DNA of 64,000 bases from Martinezella rhizogenes (lineage in GTDB: Bacteria; Pseudomonadota; Alphaproteobacteria; Rhizobiales; Rhizobiaceae). The position numbers and the translations under genes were made by a program. This document shows, piece after piece, positions 44,495-55,509 of this stretch. Location of the stretch: NCBI RefSeq assembly GCF_027460065.1, contig NZ_JAPYZZ010000022.1, positions 1-64,000 of the forward strand, in the 5' to 3' direction. Below the pieces are notes generated by a model. The model saw nothing but the letters and a program-made list of their open reading frames with translations, searched no databases and had not been told where the DNA came from. How positions within the stretch are numbered: the first letter of the stretch is position 1; each line of letters starts with the position of its first letter.

Positions 44495-46918
44495 CACGAC
44501 CTCTCCGGAGGGAGGGGCCTCGGTTGTGGCGGTTTCCGGTAAAAGGCCGATTTTTCTGGTTTCGCCGGGGCCGAGATGGAACCAGCTTTCGCGGGCGCGG
44601 TAGCCCTCTGCCGTGATATGGACCGATTGCGCCAGCCGGTCCGTGCCGATTTCGAGGGCCCAGTTGCCGTTTGTTTCGCTGATTGCGACCTGAAGGTTTG
44701 CGGCATGCAGCGCCTTTTTCCGGCCGAGCGGAAAATGGAAGGCGTCGGCGATGACATGCCCGGTCGCAATATCCCGAAGGCGGGCGATTGTCACATCGTG
44801 GGATGGCGGGCCGAAACGATAGGCATAGGTCGTATCGAAAAAAGCGCCGAACAGGTCGGTTGCGGCAATCGTCTGGCCCTGTCGGGGCAAGAGTGTAAGT
44901 GGCCGTTTGGCGTGAACGACGGGCTGCACACCTTCGCGCAGGCAGGTCAGTTCCAGCATGGCGTCCAGGCCGTCGCCGGTCTCGTTGAGGATGTGAATGT
45001 CGAGCCCGTTGGTGCCTTCGTCGGAAAGGCTGACCTGAACGGGGCGGAACGCTCTTTTCAGCGCATGCCAGGCGGATTTGGGCCTGCCGGCGGCATCGAT
45101 GATACCCCAGCCCGCACCGGGAACGAGGTCCTGCAGCGTCCAGACCAAAGCGCCCTGACAGGAAGAGCCGTTGCGCCGCCATTCGGCGAACGTCGCCTCC
45201 ATCACCTCGGCGGTCACGGCGCGCGACATGTCGAGATAGAGGGCACCATCTTCCCGCCGCAGCACATCTGGTTCGACCTCGTAAAGCAGCTTCAGATAGT
45301 GATCGCGGACATCCTCGAAATCCCAGGAAGCGCCGCGGTCACGCGGTGTTCGCACTTTCCATCGCGGATCGTGAACGGCCACGCCGGGAAGATATCTGTC
45401 CAGCGTTTCCTGCTCGGGAATATTGGCGAAGGCGAGACATTCGGCGGCGAAACGCAGATCGGCCCGGCGGGCATCTTCCAGTGGCCGGCAATAGGCGCCT
45501 ACGCCGTAATAATGGCCGACGCCGGCGTTGGGAAAAAACGGTAATGCGCCGCCGGAAGGGGAATTGGCGACATAGGCCGCATCCGGTCGTTTTTCGGCGA
45601 CCAGTTCAGGCAGGACCTCCTCGGTCAGCGTTCCCTTCCATATCTGCTCCGGCAGGCCGAGCATTGCGCCCTGCTGGTACATTTCACTGCCGCCGCAGAA
45701 AATGGCAAGCGATGGAGAAAGCGCTGTCGCCTCGAGAAACTGTGAGATTTCCGTGACGATATGCTGGCGCAGGCCTTCATCTTTCGCCGGGTAATCGAAA
45801 TTGGCGAGCATGGCATCCTGCCAGACCATGATGCCGAGTTCGTCGCAAAGCACGAAGAATTCCGGCGTCTCATAAGCCATGGTGCCGCCGATGCGGATCA
45901 TGTTCATGCCGGCTTCCGCGGCTTTTCGCAGCCACGGCTCATAATCCGGCCTCGTTCCCGGCAGGCGCACAATGTCTGCCGTCGTCCAGACCGCACCGCG
46001 GCAGAAGACCGGCTGACCGTTCACCTTGAGGCCGAAACCGTTGCCGTCTTCGCCACGGTCGACCTCGATTCGCCGGAAGCCGGTGTGCCCAAGGTGATGT
46101 CGAGTGCCGTCCAGTTCGAGAACGACGTCGTGCAAAGCCGGCCTGCCGTGTGTGTGCGGCCACCACTGCTCGACATCCAATATGCGCAATTCGCCGGAAA
46201 GCTTGCCGTTTTCGTCTGGAGACAGATCGGCGCTGTAACCGGCGCAGCCAAGCCTTGCCGATTTTATGGGCCGGCTGGTTTCCAGCACGATGCTGACAGT
46301 TCCCGTTCCATCCTCGTCCAGCGAAGACCGGAGCGTACACAGCACCCCGTCCTGTCTGATGAGGCTGATGGGTCGCCTTGGGCCGGCGGCATGGATTTCC
46401 GGGCACCAGCCGGGCATATAACCGAGCGCCGTGGTGCGGATCAGCCGCAGCCCCTGCGTATTCATCATCTGCGGGCGCCAGCGGGCGCGGGGGCCAGTTT
46501 TTTCGAGCCGGGGGGCCAGCGCCCGGAAGCAGATCGACAGTTCATCCGCGCCTGTCATCTGGACCGGCACTTCCAGCCTTTCGAACATGCTTTGGCTTGC
46601 GGCAATCAGTTCACCGTTGAAGAAGATTTCGGCAATGGTGGAGAGACCATCGAAGCGCAGGGTGGCCCGTTCCCGGGCGTCTGAAATCATCGTCAGCCGA
46701 TACCAGGCATCCCTGTCATTGAGGGCGACGGGAGCGAGGCGGTCGAATTTGCCGGCCGCTTCCAGAGCCTGCGCCACGGTGCCGGGTACGGAGACATGAA
46801 GGCTCTCAAGCGATGCCGGAATATCGGACGGGGTCTCGCAGCCATCGGCGGGCGTCAGTGTCAGCGTCCAGCCTTCACTCAGCACTTCTTCGCTTTCACC
46901 CGGAAGATAGGTCCTCAC
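44462..46918 (-). CDS. GH2 glycoside hydrolase, beta-mannosidase-like
   Basis: An 818-residue GH2 protein. Domain order is a jelly-roll sugar-binding domain (about 40-190, with ALNDRDAWYRL and DGLSTIAEIFFNGEL), an Ig-like domain (about 195-290), the catalytic barrel (about 290-600) and C-terminal beta domains. The barrel contains GMNMIRIGGTMAYETPEFF and FCGGSEMYQQ near 417, where the acid/base glutamate is expected in the N-E position but reads S-E. No signal peptide is seen, so it is cytosolic. It is the last gene of the carrier-protein operon (start overlaps the DUF1839 stop by four bases), which suggests that a mannose-containing glycan is part of that pathway. Confidence 0.8.
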   Translation of the reverse strand: MRTYLPGESEEVLSEGWTLTLTPADGCETPSDIPASLESLHVSVPGTVAQALEAAGKFDRLAPVALNDRDAWYRLTMISDARERATLRFDGLSTIAEIFFNGELIAASQSMFERLEVPVQMTGADELSICFRALAPRLEKTGPRARWRPQMMNTQGLRLIRTTALGYMPGWCPEIHAAGPRRPISLIRQDGVLCTLRSSLDEDGTGTVSIVLETSRPIKSARLGCAGYSADLSPDENGKLSGELRILDVEQWWPHTHGRPALHDVVLELDGTRHHLGHTGFRRIEVDRGEDGNGFGLKVNGQPVFCRGAVWTTADIVRLPGTRPDYEPWLRKAAEAGMNMIRIGGTMAYETPEFFVLCDELGIMVWQDAMLANFDYPAKDEGLRQHIVTEISQFLEATALSPSLAIFCGGSEMYQQGAMLGLPEQIWKGTLTEEVLPELVAEKRPDAAYVANSPSGGALPFFPNAGVGHYYGVGAYCRPLEDARRADLRFAAECLAFANIPEQETLDRYLPGVAVHDPRWKVRTPRDRGASWDFEDVRDHYLKLLYEVEPDVLRREDGALYLDMSRAVTAEVMEATFAEWRRNGSSCQGALVWTLQDLVPGAGWGIIDAAGRPKSAWHALKRAFRPVQVSLSDEGTNGLDIHILNETGDGLDAMLELTCLREGVQPVVHAKRPLTLLPRQGQTIAATDLFGAFFDTTYAYRFGPPSHDVTIARLRDIATGHVIADAFHFPLGRKKALHAANLQVAISETNGNWALEIGTDRLAQSVHITAEGYRARESWFHLGPGETRKIGLLPETATTEAPPSGEVVSLGSSRRFSF

Positions 46919-47898
46919 GCGACCTCGCTGGCATCAGATAGTTTTTCGCCAAGGTTTTCCATCAAACCATCCCATGCGTCCGCGGCGGGATCGAGCACGG
47001 TGGCCAGCGCATCGAATTTACGTCGGGTGACGGCGCGTGCAAGCTGGAACTGAACGGTCTTGGCAACCTCGGAGATTTTGAGTGCGTGGTTTCTGGCTTC
47101 CGAAAAACCATCCGCGTCCAGCCATTCGAAGTGGCTTGCCGCCAGTTCGAAATTGGCGCCGAGTTGCCGCAGCGTGTTGAAGGCGTATTTGTGGAAGAAG
47201 CCGAAGGGCCTGTCGGCGACCTTTTCCACCTGCGCCGGAAATACGTTTGCAAAAGCCCGGACCGGGTTGGCGGAAGGGCGTCTGGAAAAATGAAACTTCA
47301 AGAGCCGTTCGGCGGCCTTGCGACTATGCGCGGGGGAAGGATTGCTGTCCGCGAATTTCGCAAATTCCGTATAGGGCAGGAAAGGCGGGTCGGTCTCGGT
47401 GAGATGATGCTGGAACAGCCCGTCAAAGTCCTCGCCGGAGAGATGGAAAAAGCCGGCATTGTGGAAATAGTCAAGTTCCCGCTTTTCTAGATCGAGCCGG
47501 TTGATGGCGATGGTGGTCTTACCGTGTTCCTTCCGGTAGCCCACCCCATGGGTGTCGGGCATATAGAAGCTGTCCATCTCGATCAGGCAGATGCGGCCGC
47601 GCTCCAGTTGTGCCTCGATGTGGTTTTCCACCCTGTCGAAGATCGCTAGTTCGGTGGCGCGAACGCCATAAAGGGCTTCGAGGTCTTCCAGCGGCACCTT
47701 GAAAAAGGTGAACTGGTCACCTTCGAAATCCTGCGTCAGGGTAAAACCGAACATGGCTTCCGGGGATAAGCCTTTGGAGGCCAGCACTTCGATCCATAAA
47801 TCGATGTAGCAATTGGTTTCCGGCCACATTCTCTCAGAGGAATGAAGCGGATGCTGCACATAGTTTTTGGGATCGAGGCCCGGAAAAATCTGCCGCAT
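46915..47898 (-). CDS. DUF1839 protein, possible BtrH-like carrier-protein acyltransferase
   Basis: A 327-residue soluble protein of the DUF1839 family, which is regularly encoded beside amino acid:[carrier protein] ligases. The first half looks like a papain/C39-type fold similar to the BtrH N-terminal domain: Cys30 in ETNCYIDLWIEVL at a helix start, Asp109 in LIEMDSFYMPDT and His125 in KEHGKTTIAI. In butirosin synthesis BtrH moves an aminoacyl group from an acyl carrier protein to an amine. By analogy this protein may transfer the amino acid from the small carrier protein of the operon to an acceptor. The analogy rests on motif pattern only. The second half (about 200-327) is helical. Confidence 0.65.
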   Translation of the reverse strand: MRQIFPGLDPKNYVQHPLHSSERMWPETNCYIDLWIEVLASKGLSPEAMFGFTLTQDFEGDQFTFFKVPLEDLEALYGVRATELAIFDRVENHIEAQLERGRICLIEMDSFYMPDTHGVGYRKEHGKTTIAINRLDLEKRELDYFHNAGFFHLSGEDFDGLFQHHLTETDPPFLPYTEFAKFADSNPSPAHSRKAAERLLKFHFSRRPSANPVRAFANVFPAQVEKVADRPFGFFHKYAFNTLRQLGANFELAASHFEWLDADGFSEARNHALKISEVAKTVQFQLARAVTRRKFDALATVLDPAADAWDGLMENLGEKLSDASEVA

Positions 47899-47904
47899 GG
47901 ATAA

Positions 47905-48813
47905 TCAGCCCCAGAGGGTTTCCACGACCTTTGCAGGCCATTTCTTCACGTCGAGACCGTGATGGGCAAACAGCGCCAGCGCGATGCGCTCCAGCCCGAA
48001 ACCGACGCATGCGGTGTGAGCGACATCGCCATTTTCGAGATTCAGGCCCCATTTCTGGCCGAAGGCGTCCTGATGGTAATTGAAGCTCATGCAGGCTGTC
48101 GGGTTCGTCGTCGATGTGACCGGGATCAGCAGTTCGAATTTCAGGTTCTGGTCGCGCTGGTTGTTGGCCAGCATCTTGCCGGCGCGGCCGAAGAAGGGAT
48201 CGTTGGCAATATCGATGGTGACCTCAAGCCCGACTGCCTTCATCATCTCGACGCCGCGATCCATCCAGGTCTGGCGGAATTCGGTGACGTCGGACTCGGT
48301 GCCCATGCAGACATATTCGCGCATGCGGAAAAGCTGCTGGCGGGCGGGATCCTTGGAGGGTTCATGGCGGAAGCAATAGGACTGGATGTCATAGAGACTG
48401 CCGCCGGCAGGCAGCGCGCCACGCTTGGCGATCGTCGGATAAAGCGGATAGCAGGCTGCAGGCGTCAGCACGATGTCGGTGGCTTTCTGGTCTTTCGTCC
48501 AGTCGCCGCCCTCATCCATGGATTTCAGCAGGCTGACATGATCGAGTTCGCAGCCACAGAAGGAATGGACCGTGCCGGCGAGCTGCGGAAAGCTCTTCAT
48601 GTAACCGCTCTTTTCGAAATAGGCGCGGTTGATGCCGGGCGGAAAACGGATCGCTTCGGCGCCATCGGCGCCACCCGTGCGGTCGATCAGCCGCTCGAAT
48701 GCGGCAATCACGTCTTCGAACTGGCCGCTGCGCCCATAAAGACCGTCCACACCCGTTTCAATCAGCAGGCCTTCTTCGAACAGTCGATCGAGGAACGATG
48801 TTTGCATGTCCAT
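47905..48813 (-). CDS. Amino acid:[carrier protein] ligase (class II aaRS homologue)
   Basis: A 302-residue class II synthetase catalytic core related to the atypical methanogen seryl-tRNA synthetase but lacking a tRNA-binding domain. Motif 2 is [20 protein letters not shown] near residues 148-167, motif 3 is [12 protein letters not shown] near 274-285, and zinc ligands are probably the cysteines in [10 protein letters not shown] near 86 and HTACVGFG near 272 with the motif 2 glutamate. Published work on Bradyrhizobium and Agrobacterium homologues shows that such enzymes activate glycine or alanine and load it onto the phosphopantetheine of a dedicated carrier protein instead of tRNA. The adjacent carrier gene at 49999-50250 fits this. 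The final product of the pathway is not established. Confidence 0.9.
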   Translation of the reverse strand: MDMQTSFLDRLFEEGLLIETGVDGLYGRSGQFEDVIAAFERLIDRTGGADGAEAIRFPPGINRAYFEKSGYMKSFPQLAGTVHSFCGCELDHVSLLKSMDEGGDWTKDQKATDIVLTPAACYPLYPTIAKRGALPAGGSLYDIQSYCFRHEPSKDPARQQLFRMREYVCMGTESDVTEFRQTWMDRGVEMMKAVGLEVTIDIANDPFFGRAGKMLANNQRDQNLKFELLIPVTSTTNPTACMSFNYHQDAFGQKWGLNLENGDVAHTACVGFGLERIALALFAHHGLDVKKWPAKVVETLWG

Positions 48814-48817
48814 GGTT

Positions 48818-49999
48818 TTATCCCAAGAGGCTCGTGTCCTGCCTGTGAACCAGCAGGAGATTGGCGGAATTGCCGAGAATACGGTCGTTGGAAATCATCA
48901 GCCGGGCGGAATGCGCGTCGCGCAGGTGTCGGCCGAGGCTGTAGGGCGTGCCGTTCTTGTAACCCATGATGCCGCAGACCAGCATGGCATGATCGATGAT
49001 CTCAAGAATGGTTTCGGAAGAGCAGATCTTCACATTGTTCATCGCCACCGCAAAGGCCATGGACATCAGTTTTTCCGGGTCACTCTTGGTGTCCTCGTAG
49101 GCCTTGATGCCGGCGATGATGTTGGATTTGACCACCTGCAGCTTGGTGGAAACCTCGGCAAGGCGGATTGCGCCGGGAGGGGCGGTGCCGGGCGATTTGC
49201 GCGCCGCGGCTCTGACAAAAGACTGGGCGCGCAGCACGGCATCGGATGCGATGCCGTACCAGACGGCGCTCCACAGGAGATGTGAGCTTGCAAGCATGGA
49301 TTGTGCGGCGATTTCCGCGAAAGGCTTCGGGAAAATCTGCGCCGCTGGCGCTTCGCCGCGAAACAGGAAGCCGTCCGAACAGGTGCCGCGCATGCCGAGC
49401 GTATCCCAGATATGGGTCTTCTCGAGCGTATATTGGTTTTTCAGGAATACGGTCATCACCTGGTCGGCGGGCGCGGCATCCTTGTGGGCGCGAGAGGTGA
49501 TGAGGATCGCATCGGCATTGCTGCCGTAGGAAATGACGGTGGCATCCTTTTCCAGCCGGCAGCTATCGCCTTCGACTTCGATCGCACAGATGGAGTTGCG
49601 CAGATTGCCGCCGATGCCGCCTTCGGTGGTGGCGGAGCCGAGCAGTAGCTGTTCGCCTGCAACGCGGCGCATAAAGCCCGGATGCCAGGTGCTTTCCACG
49701 CCATGTTCCACCAGGCTCGACAGCTTGATGTGGTGCATGGCGAAAATCATTGCGGTTGCCGAACAGGCCTGGCCGAGCCGGGCGCAGATATCGGCGATCT
49801 CTTGAATGGAGGCGCCTTCGCCGCCGAGTGAGGAGGGCACCTGAATGCCGAGCAGCCGTTCCTGCCGCAAGGCATCGACGGCTTCCTGCGGGAATCGGCC
49901 GGTGACATCCACCTCATCCGCATGCTTTGCGGCAATGATCGCGACACGGCCCGCGCGCGCGGACAGAGTTTCATCCTGCGGCGCTACGGTCACGTTCAT
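48818..49999 (-). CDS. Acyl-CoA dehydrogenase-like flavoprotein
   Basis: A 393-residue member of the acyl-CoA dehydrogenase superfamily, with the N-terminal helical domain containing [16 protein letters not shown] near residues 49-64, the middle beta domain ([11 protein letters not shown] near 121-131, [16 protein letters not shown] near 199-214) and the C-terminal helical domain. The usual catalytic glutamate (YEGT) is not seen; the matching region reads [19 protein letters not shown] near residues 358-376, as in DszC-like flavin monooxygenases. Next to an amino acid:carrier ligase it may oxidise or hydroxylate the carrier-bound aminoacyl group, as PltE-like enzymes do with prolyl carriers. 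It shares one base with the carrier-protein gene. Confidence 0.8.
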   Translation of the reverse strand: MNVTVAPQDETLSARAGRVAIIAAKHADEVDVTGRFPQEAVDALRQERLLGIQVPSSLGGEGASIQEIADICARLGQACSATAMIFAMHHIKLSSLVEHGVESTWHPGFMRRVAGEQLLLGSATTEGGIGGNLRNSICAIEVEGDSCRLEKDATVISYGSNADAILITSRAHKDAAPADQVMTVFLKNQYTLEKTHIWDTLGMRGTCSDGFLFRGEAPAAQIFPKPFAEIAAQSMLASSHLLWSAVWYGIASDAVLRAQSFVRAAARKSPGTAPPGAIRLAEVSTKLQVVKSNIIAGIKAYEDTKSDPEKLMSMAFAVAMNNVKICSSETILEIIDHAMLVCGIMGYKNGTPYSLGRHLRDAHSARLMISNDRILGNSANLLLVHRQDTSLLG

Positions 50000-50250
50000 C
50001 AGGCAGCCTCTTTACCATCCAGAATGAGCTTAACGGTGTCTTCAATGGCCTTGATGCTGGCGAAGGACTTGCGATTCAGCAGGTTATCGGGGAATTCGAT
50101 ATCAAAAGCTTCTTCAATACCCAGCATCAATTGCACCGACGCAAAGGAAGAAAGGCCCGCTGCATAAAGATCGGCTTCATCTGCAATCGTATCGACGGGT
50201 GTGGGAAGCTGGCCGAATTTGGCCAGTATTTCACGAATAGTCGCATTCAT
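49999..50250 (-). CDS. Acyl carrier-like protein for amino acid loading
   Basis: An 83-residue carrier protein. The phosphopantetheine site is in DLYAAGLSSFASVQLML (about residues 27-43), where the serine after GLS takes the place of the DSL serine of classical ACP. Helices match the four-helix carrier fold, with EEAFDIEFPDN as helix 3 region. It is the first gene of the operon, and its stop overlaps the flavoprotein start by one base (TGATG). The neighbouring class II synthetase-like ligase is the expected loading enzyme; a holo-ACP synthase must come from elsewhere in the genome. Confidence 0.9.
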   Translation of the reverse strand: MNATIREILAKFGQLPTPVDTIADEADLYAAGLSSFASVQLMLGIEEAFDIEFPDNLLNRKSFASIKAIEDTVKLILDGKEAA

Positions 50251-50440
50251 TCCGACGTATCTCCAATGAAATCAACATTAGGAAGGTTTGTGCTTATCGT
50301 TATGCCGCAAACGATAATATTCACCTAAACCGTTAGGTTAATTACAACTAACGGCAGCATGCGCCATTCCCGCACCTTTGCCAAGCGTTGATGAGCGGCC
50401 TTGACAAAAGCCGGACGGTGTCTTTTCCTATGGCCATTCA

Positions 50441-52463
<2,023 letters not shown>

Positions 52464-52464
52464 A

Positions 52465-53469
52465 ATGCGCGTCCTTGTCAAGGGAACGGGGGTCGCCGGA
52501 TTGACGGCGGCCTTCGAGCTGGCGCGGAGCGGCGTTCTCGTCGAGGTGTCGGAGTGCAACGCCGAGCCTTCTCGCGGGGCGTCGTTCTATGCAGGCGGCA
52601 TGCTGGCGCCCTGGTGTGAGCGTGAAAGCGCGGAAGAGGCGGTTCTGACACTGGGCCATGCGGCGCTTGACTGGTGGGATGAAGCGACGCCCGGCCTTGT
52701 GGTCCGCAACGGCACGCTGGTGGTCGCGCCCGCGCGTGACAAAGCGGAGCTTTCGCGTTTCGCATCGCGGACCAGCGGCTATCGCTGGGTGGACGAGGCC
52801 GAAATCGCCGATCTGGAGCCCGATCTTGCCGGGCGCTTCCGGTCCGGGCTCTATTTCGCCAACGAAGGGCATCTCGATCCGCGCCTCGCACTTGCATTGC
52901 TGTATCGGCGGCTTTGCACCATGGGTGTGCGGTTTCACATGGGCGTCCCGGTGAACGAGCGGCCGTTCGACCGGGTGGTGGATTGCACCGGGCGTGCGGC
53001 GGTGGGCAGGATTTCCCGCCTTCGTGGTGTGCGGGGAGAGATGCTCTATCTCGCCTCACGGGAGGTTTCTCTCTCCCGTCCCGTCCGGCTGCTGCATCCG
53101 CGCATTCCGCTCTACATCGTGCCGCGAGAGCCGGGCCGCTTCATGGTGGGCGCGACGATGATCGAGACGGAAGATGCCGGCGCCATTTCCGCCCGTTCGA
53201 TGATGGAATTCCTGAACGCCGCCTATGCCGTGCACCCGGCCTTTGCGGAAGCGGAAATCATCGAGACCGGCACGGGTGTGCGTCCGGCCTATCCCGACAA
53301 TCTGCCAAAAGTCACCGAGGATGGCCGAACCATCTTCATAAACGGTGCGTACCGGCATGGCTTTCTGCTCTCGCCGGCAATGGCGCGGCGGGCGGCCCGG
53401 ATCGTGTGTGAAACTCTTATTCAAAAGGAACAGGATCATGAAACTCTTGGTGAATGGCGACGAGCTTGA
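52465..53469 (+). CDS. thiO: Glycine oxidase / thiazole-synthesis FAD oxidoreductase
   Basis: A 334-residue DAO-type flavoprotein that oxidises glycine to iminoglycine (dehydroglycine), a precursor of the thiazole ring. The FAD-binding motif VKGTGVAGLTAAFELARSG is at the N-terminus, followed by RGASFYAGGMLAPW near residues 34-47, and the C-terminal GTGVRPAYPDNLPKV and YRHGFLLSPAMAR motifs of the family. The ATG at 52465 lies one base after the thiC stop; an ATG at 52453 inside thiC is also possible. Its end overlaps thiS by 32 bases. Confidence 0.9.
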   Translation: MRVLVKGTGVAGLTAAFELARSGVLVEVSECNAEPSRGASFYAGGMLAPWCERESAEEAVLTLGHAALDWWDEATPGLVVRNGTLVVAPARDKAELSRFASRTSGYRWVDEAEIADLEPDLAGRFRSGLYFANEGHLDPRLALALLYRRLCTMGVRFHMGVPVNERPFDRVVDCTGRAAVGRISRLRGVRGEMLYLASREVSLSRPVRLLHPRIPLYIVPREPGRFMVGATMIETEDAGAISARSMMEFLNAAYAVHPAFAEAEIIETGTGVRPAYPDNLPKVTEDGRTIFINGAYRHGFLLSPAMARRAARIVCETLIQKEQDHETLGEWRRA

Positions 53470-53635
53470 TCTCGCTGCCGAGACGCTGGCCGGTCTGCTC
53501 GCCAGCCTCGACTATGAAGGCGAGTGGCTGGCGACGGCGGTCAATGGCGATCTGGTGCATTCGGAGGAACGCGCCGGTTACGTGCTGAAGGCTTTCGATC
53601 GTGTCGAAATCCTCTCACCAATGCAGGGAGGTTGA
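53438..53635 (+). CDS. thiS: Thiamine sulfur carrier protein
   Basis: A 65-residue ubiquitin-fold protein that ends in Gly-Gly (SPMQGG), the site of adenylation and thiocarboxylate formation. It begins [12 protein letters not shown], a typical ThiS start, with AAAAGGAACAGG just before the ATG. It overlaps the thiO gene by 32 bases and is four bases before thiG. It donates sulfur for thiazole formation by ThiG. Its activating enzyme ThiF is not in this window. Confidence 0.95.
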   Translation: MKLLVNGDELDLAAETLAGLLASLDYEGEWLATAVNGDLVHSEERAGYVLKAFDRVEILSPMQGG

Positions 53636-53639
53636 GGCC

Positions 53640-54413
53640 ATGCTGACGCTTTATGGCCGCGAGGTCTCGTCCCGTCTTCTGCTCGGCACGGCGCGTTATC
53701 CGTCCCCCGCCGTGCTCGCGGATGCGGTGCGGGCCAGCAATACGGATATTCTGACGATTTCGCTGCGACGGGAAATGGCAGGGGCCAAGAAGGGCGGTCA
53801 GTTTTTCGAGCTGATCCGCGAACTGGACCGCCATATCCTGCCCAATACGGCCGGTTGCCACACCGCCAAGGAAGCGGTGCTGACGGCGAAGATGGCGCGC
53901 GAGGTATTCCGTACAGACTGGATCAAGCTCGAGGTTATCGGCAATCACGACACGTTGCAGCCCGATGTCTTCGCGCTTGTCGAGGCTGCGAAAATCCTCT
54001 GCGATGAGGGTTTCGAAGTCTTTCCCTATACGACGGACGATTTGGTCGTGGCCGAAAAGCTGCTGGAGGCCGGCTGCAGGGTGCTGATGCCCTGGTGCGC
54101 GCCGATCGGCAGCGCCATGGGGCCGCTCAACCTGACGGCACTGAAATCGATGCGGGCGCGGTTTCCCGACGTGCCGCTGATCGTTGACGCAGGGATCGGC
54201 CGGCCCTCCCATGCGGTGACCGTGATGGAGCTTGGTTACGATGCCGTTCTCCTTAACACGGCGGTTGCGGGTGCGGGCGATCCAGTCGGCATGGCGGAGG
54301 CTTTTGCCCGCGCCATAGGGGCGGGCCATCAGGCGTATCTCTCGGGGCTGCTGGAACCACGGGATATGGCCGTTCCTTCGACACCCGTGATCGGGACGGC
54401 GGTTTTCTCCTGA
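53640..54413 (+). CDS. thiG: Thiazole synthase
   Basis: A 257-residue TIM-barrel enzyme that makes thiazole phosphate from DXP, iminoglycine and ThiS thiocarboxylate. The Schiff-base lysine lies in WIKLEVIGN near residues 98-106. Other family segments are [13 protein letters not shown] near 11-23, [12 protein letters not shown] near 73-84, [14 protein letters not shown] near 147-160, and [17 protein letters not shown] near 182-198. The substrate DXP is also used by the dxr product encoded at the start of the window. thiE does not follow, unlike in the thiCOGE arrangement of other rhizobia. Confidence 0.95.
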   Translation: MLTLYGREVSSRLLLGTARYPSPAVLADAVRASNTDILTISLRREMAGAKKGGQFFELIRELDRHILPNTAGCHTAKEAVLTAKMAREVFRTDWIKLEVIGNHDTLQPDVFALVEAAKILCDEGFEVFPYTTDDLVVAEKLLEAGCRVLMPWCAPIGSAMGPLNLTALKSMRARFPDVPLIVDAGIGRPSHAVTVMELGYDAVLLNTAVAGAGDPVGMAEAFARAIGAGHQAYLSGLLEPRDMAVPSTPVIGTAVFS

Positions 54414-54453
54414 TCGGGGCTTTCCGCCAAGGTCTGGCACGCCACCTTTTGCG

Positions 54454-54482
54454 TTGACAGTGCCCCGCGGTGGCGGGATACC
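54454..54482 (+). promoter_or_regulatory. Putative sigma-70 promoter of the P1 peptidase gene
   Basis: TTGACA at 54454-54459 and GATACC at 54477-54482 are separated by 17 bases. The predicted transcript would begin near 54489, just before the GGAAAGGGG ribosome site of the gene starting at 54502. The -35 match is perfect, the -10 match only fair. Confidence 0.4.
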
Positions 54483-54501
54483 GGGAGGAAAGGGGAACGG
54501 C

Positions 54502-55506
54502 ATGGCGGCACGCAACAATCTTCTCACGGATATCGACGGTGTTCTGGTCGGCAACGTCACCGATCTCTCCCTCGGCTCCGGTGTCACGGCGATTGTTTTC
54601 GAAAAGCCTGCCGTTGCTTCCGGTTCGGTTCTCGGTGGCGCACCCGGCGGGCGCGATACCGGTCTGCTGGACCCCGCGATGACGGTGGAAACGGTGGATG
54701 CGCTGGTACTATCAGGCGGTTCGGCCTTCGGACTGGATGCGGCGGGCGGTGTTCAGGCCGGGTTGCGGGAAATCGGTCGTGGGTTGCAGGTGGGTTCCAC
54801 CCGCGTACCCATCGTGCCGCAGGCGATCCTCATGGATCTGTTGAATGGCGGGAATAAGGACTGGGGGTTGCATTCGCCCTATCGCGAGATGGGATATGCG
54901 GCTTTCAAGGCGGCAGGCCGCGACCCTTTCGAACTTGGAACGGCGGGTGCAGGAACGGGTGCGACGACCGCGACCTTCAAGGGCGGGCTCGGTTCGGCAA
55001 GCGCCATCAGTTCTGGCGGATACAAGGTTGCGGCCATCGTTGCCGTCAATGCGCTTGGTTCCGCAACAGTCGGCATAAGCCGCCATTTCTGGTCAGCACC
55101 TTTTGAAGCGCATGGCGAATTCGGCGATCGCGGTTTTCCCGCCCGTTTTACAACTGATGATACCGCGCTTCGCCTTAAGGGCGTCAATCTCACCGCGACG
55201 ACCATCGGCGCCGTGGTAACCGATGCGGTGCTCACCAAGGCGCAGGCCCATCGCCTCTCCGTCATGGCGCATGACGGGCTGGCGCGTGCGGTTCTGCCCG
55301 CTCATTTGCCGAGCGATGGCGATACCATGTTCGCGGCTGCGACCGGCGACAAGCCGCTTGAGGGCGGCGTTCATTTTGCCGAGCTTTGTTATCTCGCGAC
55401 AATAGTGATGGCGCGGGCGGTGGCGCGCGGCGTCTATGAGGCGACGGCCCTGCCGGTGGATGGGGCGCAGAGGGCCTATCGTGACATTCATGGCCGGGGT
55501 GTTTGA
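54502..55506 (+). CDS. P1/S58-family peptidase (DmpA-like aminopeptidase)
   Basis: A 334-residue Ntn-type hydrolase. The family segments are LLTDIDGVLVGNVTD at the N-terminus, LSGGSAFGLDAAGGVQ near residues 77-92, GTAGAGTGATTATFKGGLGS near 151-170 and VNALGSATVG near 188-197. DmpA-type proteins cleave themselves at a Gly-Ser bond to expose the nucleophilic serine, and LGS near residue 192 is the probable site. Expected activity is release of N-terminal residues from short peptides or beta-amino acid amides. The start at 54502 has a strong GGAAAGGGG site. The ModE-like gene follows after three bases. Confidence 0.85.
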   Translation: MAARNNLLTDIDGVLVGNVTDLSLGSGVTAIVFEKPAVASGSVLGGAPGGRDTGLLDPAMTVETVDALVLSGGSAFGLDAAGGVQAGLREIGRGLQVGSTRVPIVPQAILMDLLNGGNKDWGLHSPYREMGYAAFKAAGRDPFELGTAGAGTGATTATFKGGLGSASAISSGGYKVAAIVAVNALGSATVGISRHFWSAPFEAHGEFGDRGFPARFTTDDTALRLKGVNLTATTIGAVVTDAVLTKAQAHRLSVMAHDGLARAVLPAHLPSDGDTMFAAATGDKPLEGGVHFAELCYLATIVMARAVARGVYEATALPVDGAQRAYRDIHGRGV

Positions 55507-55509
55507 ACC

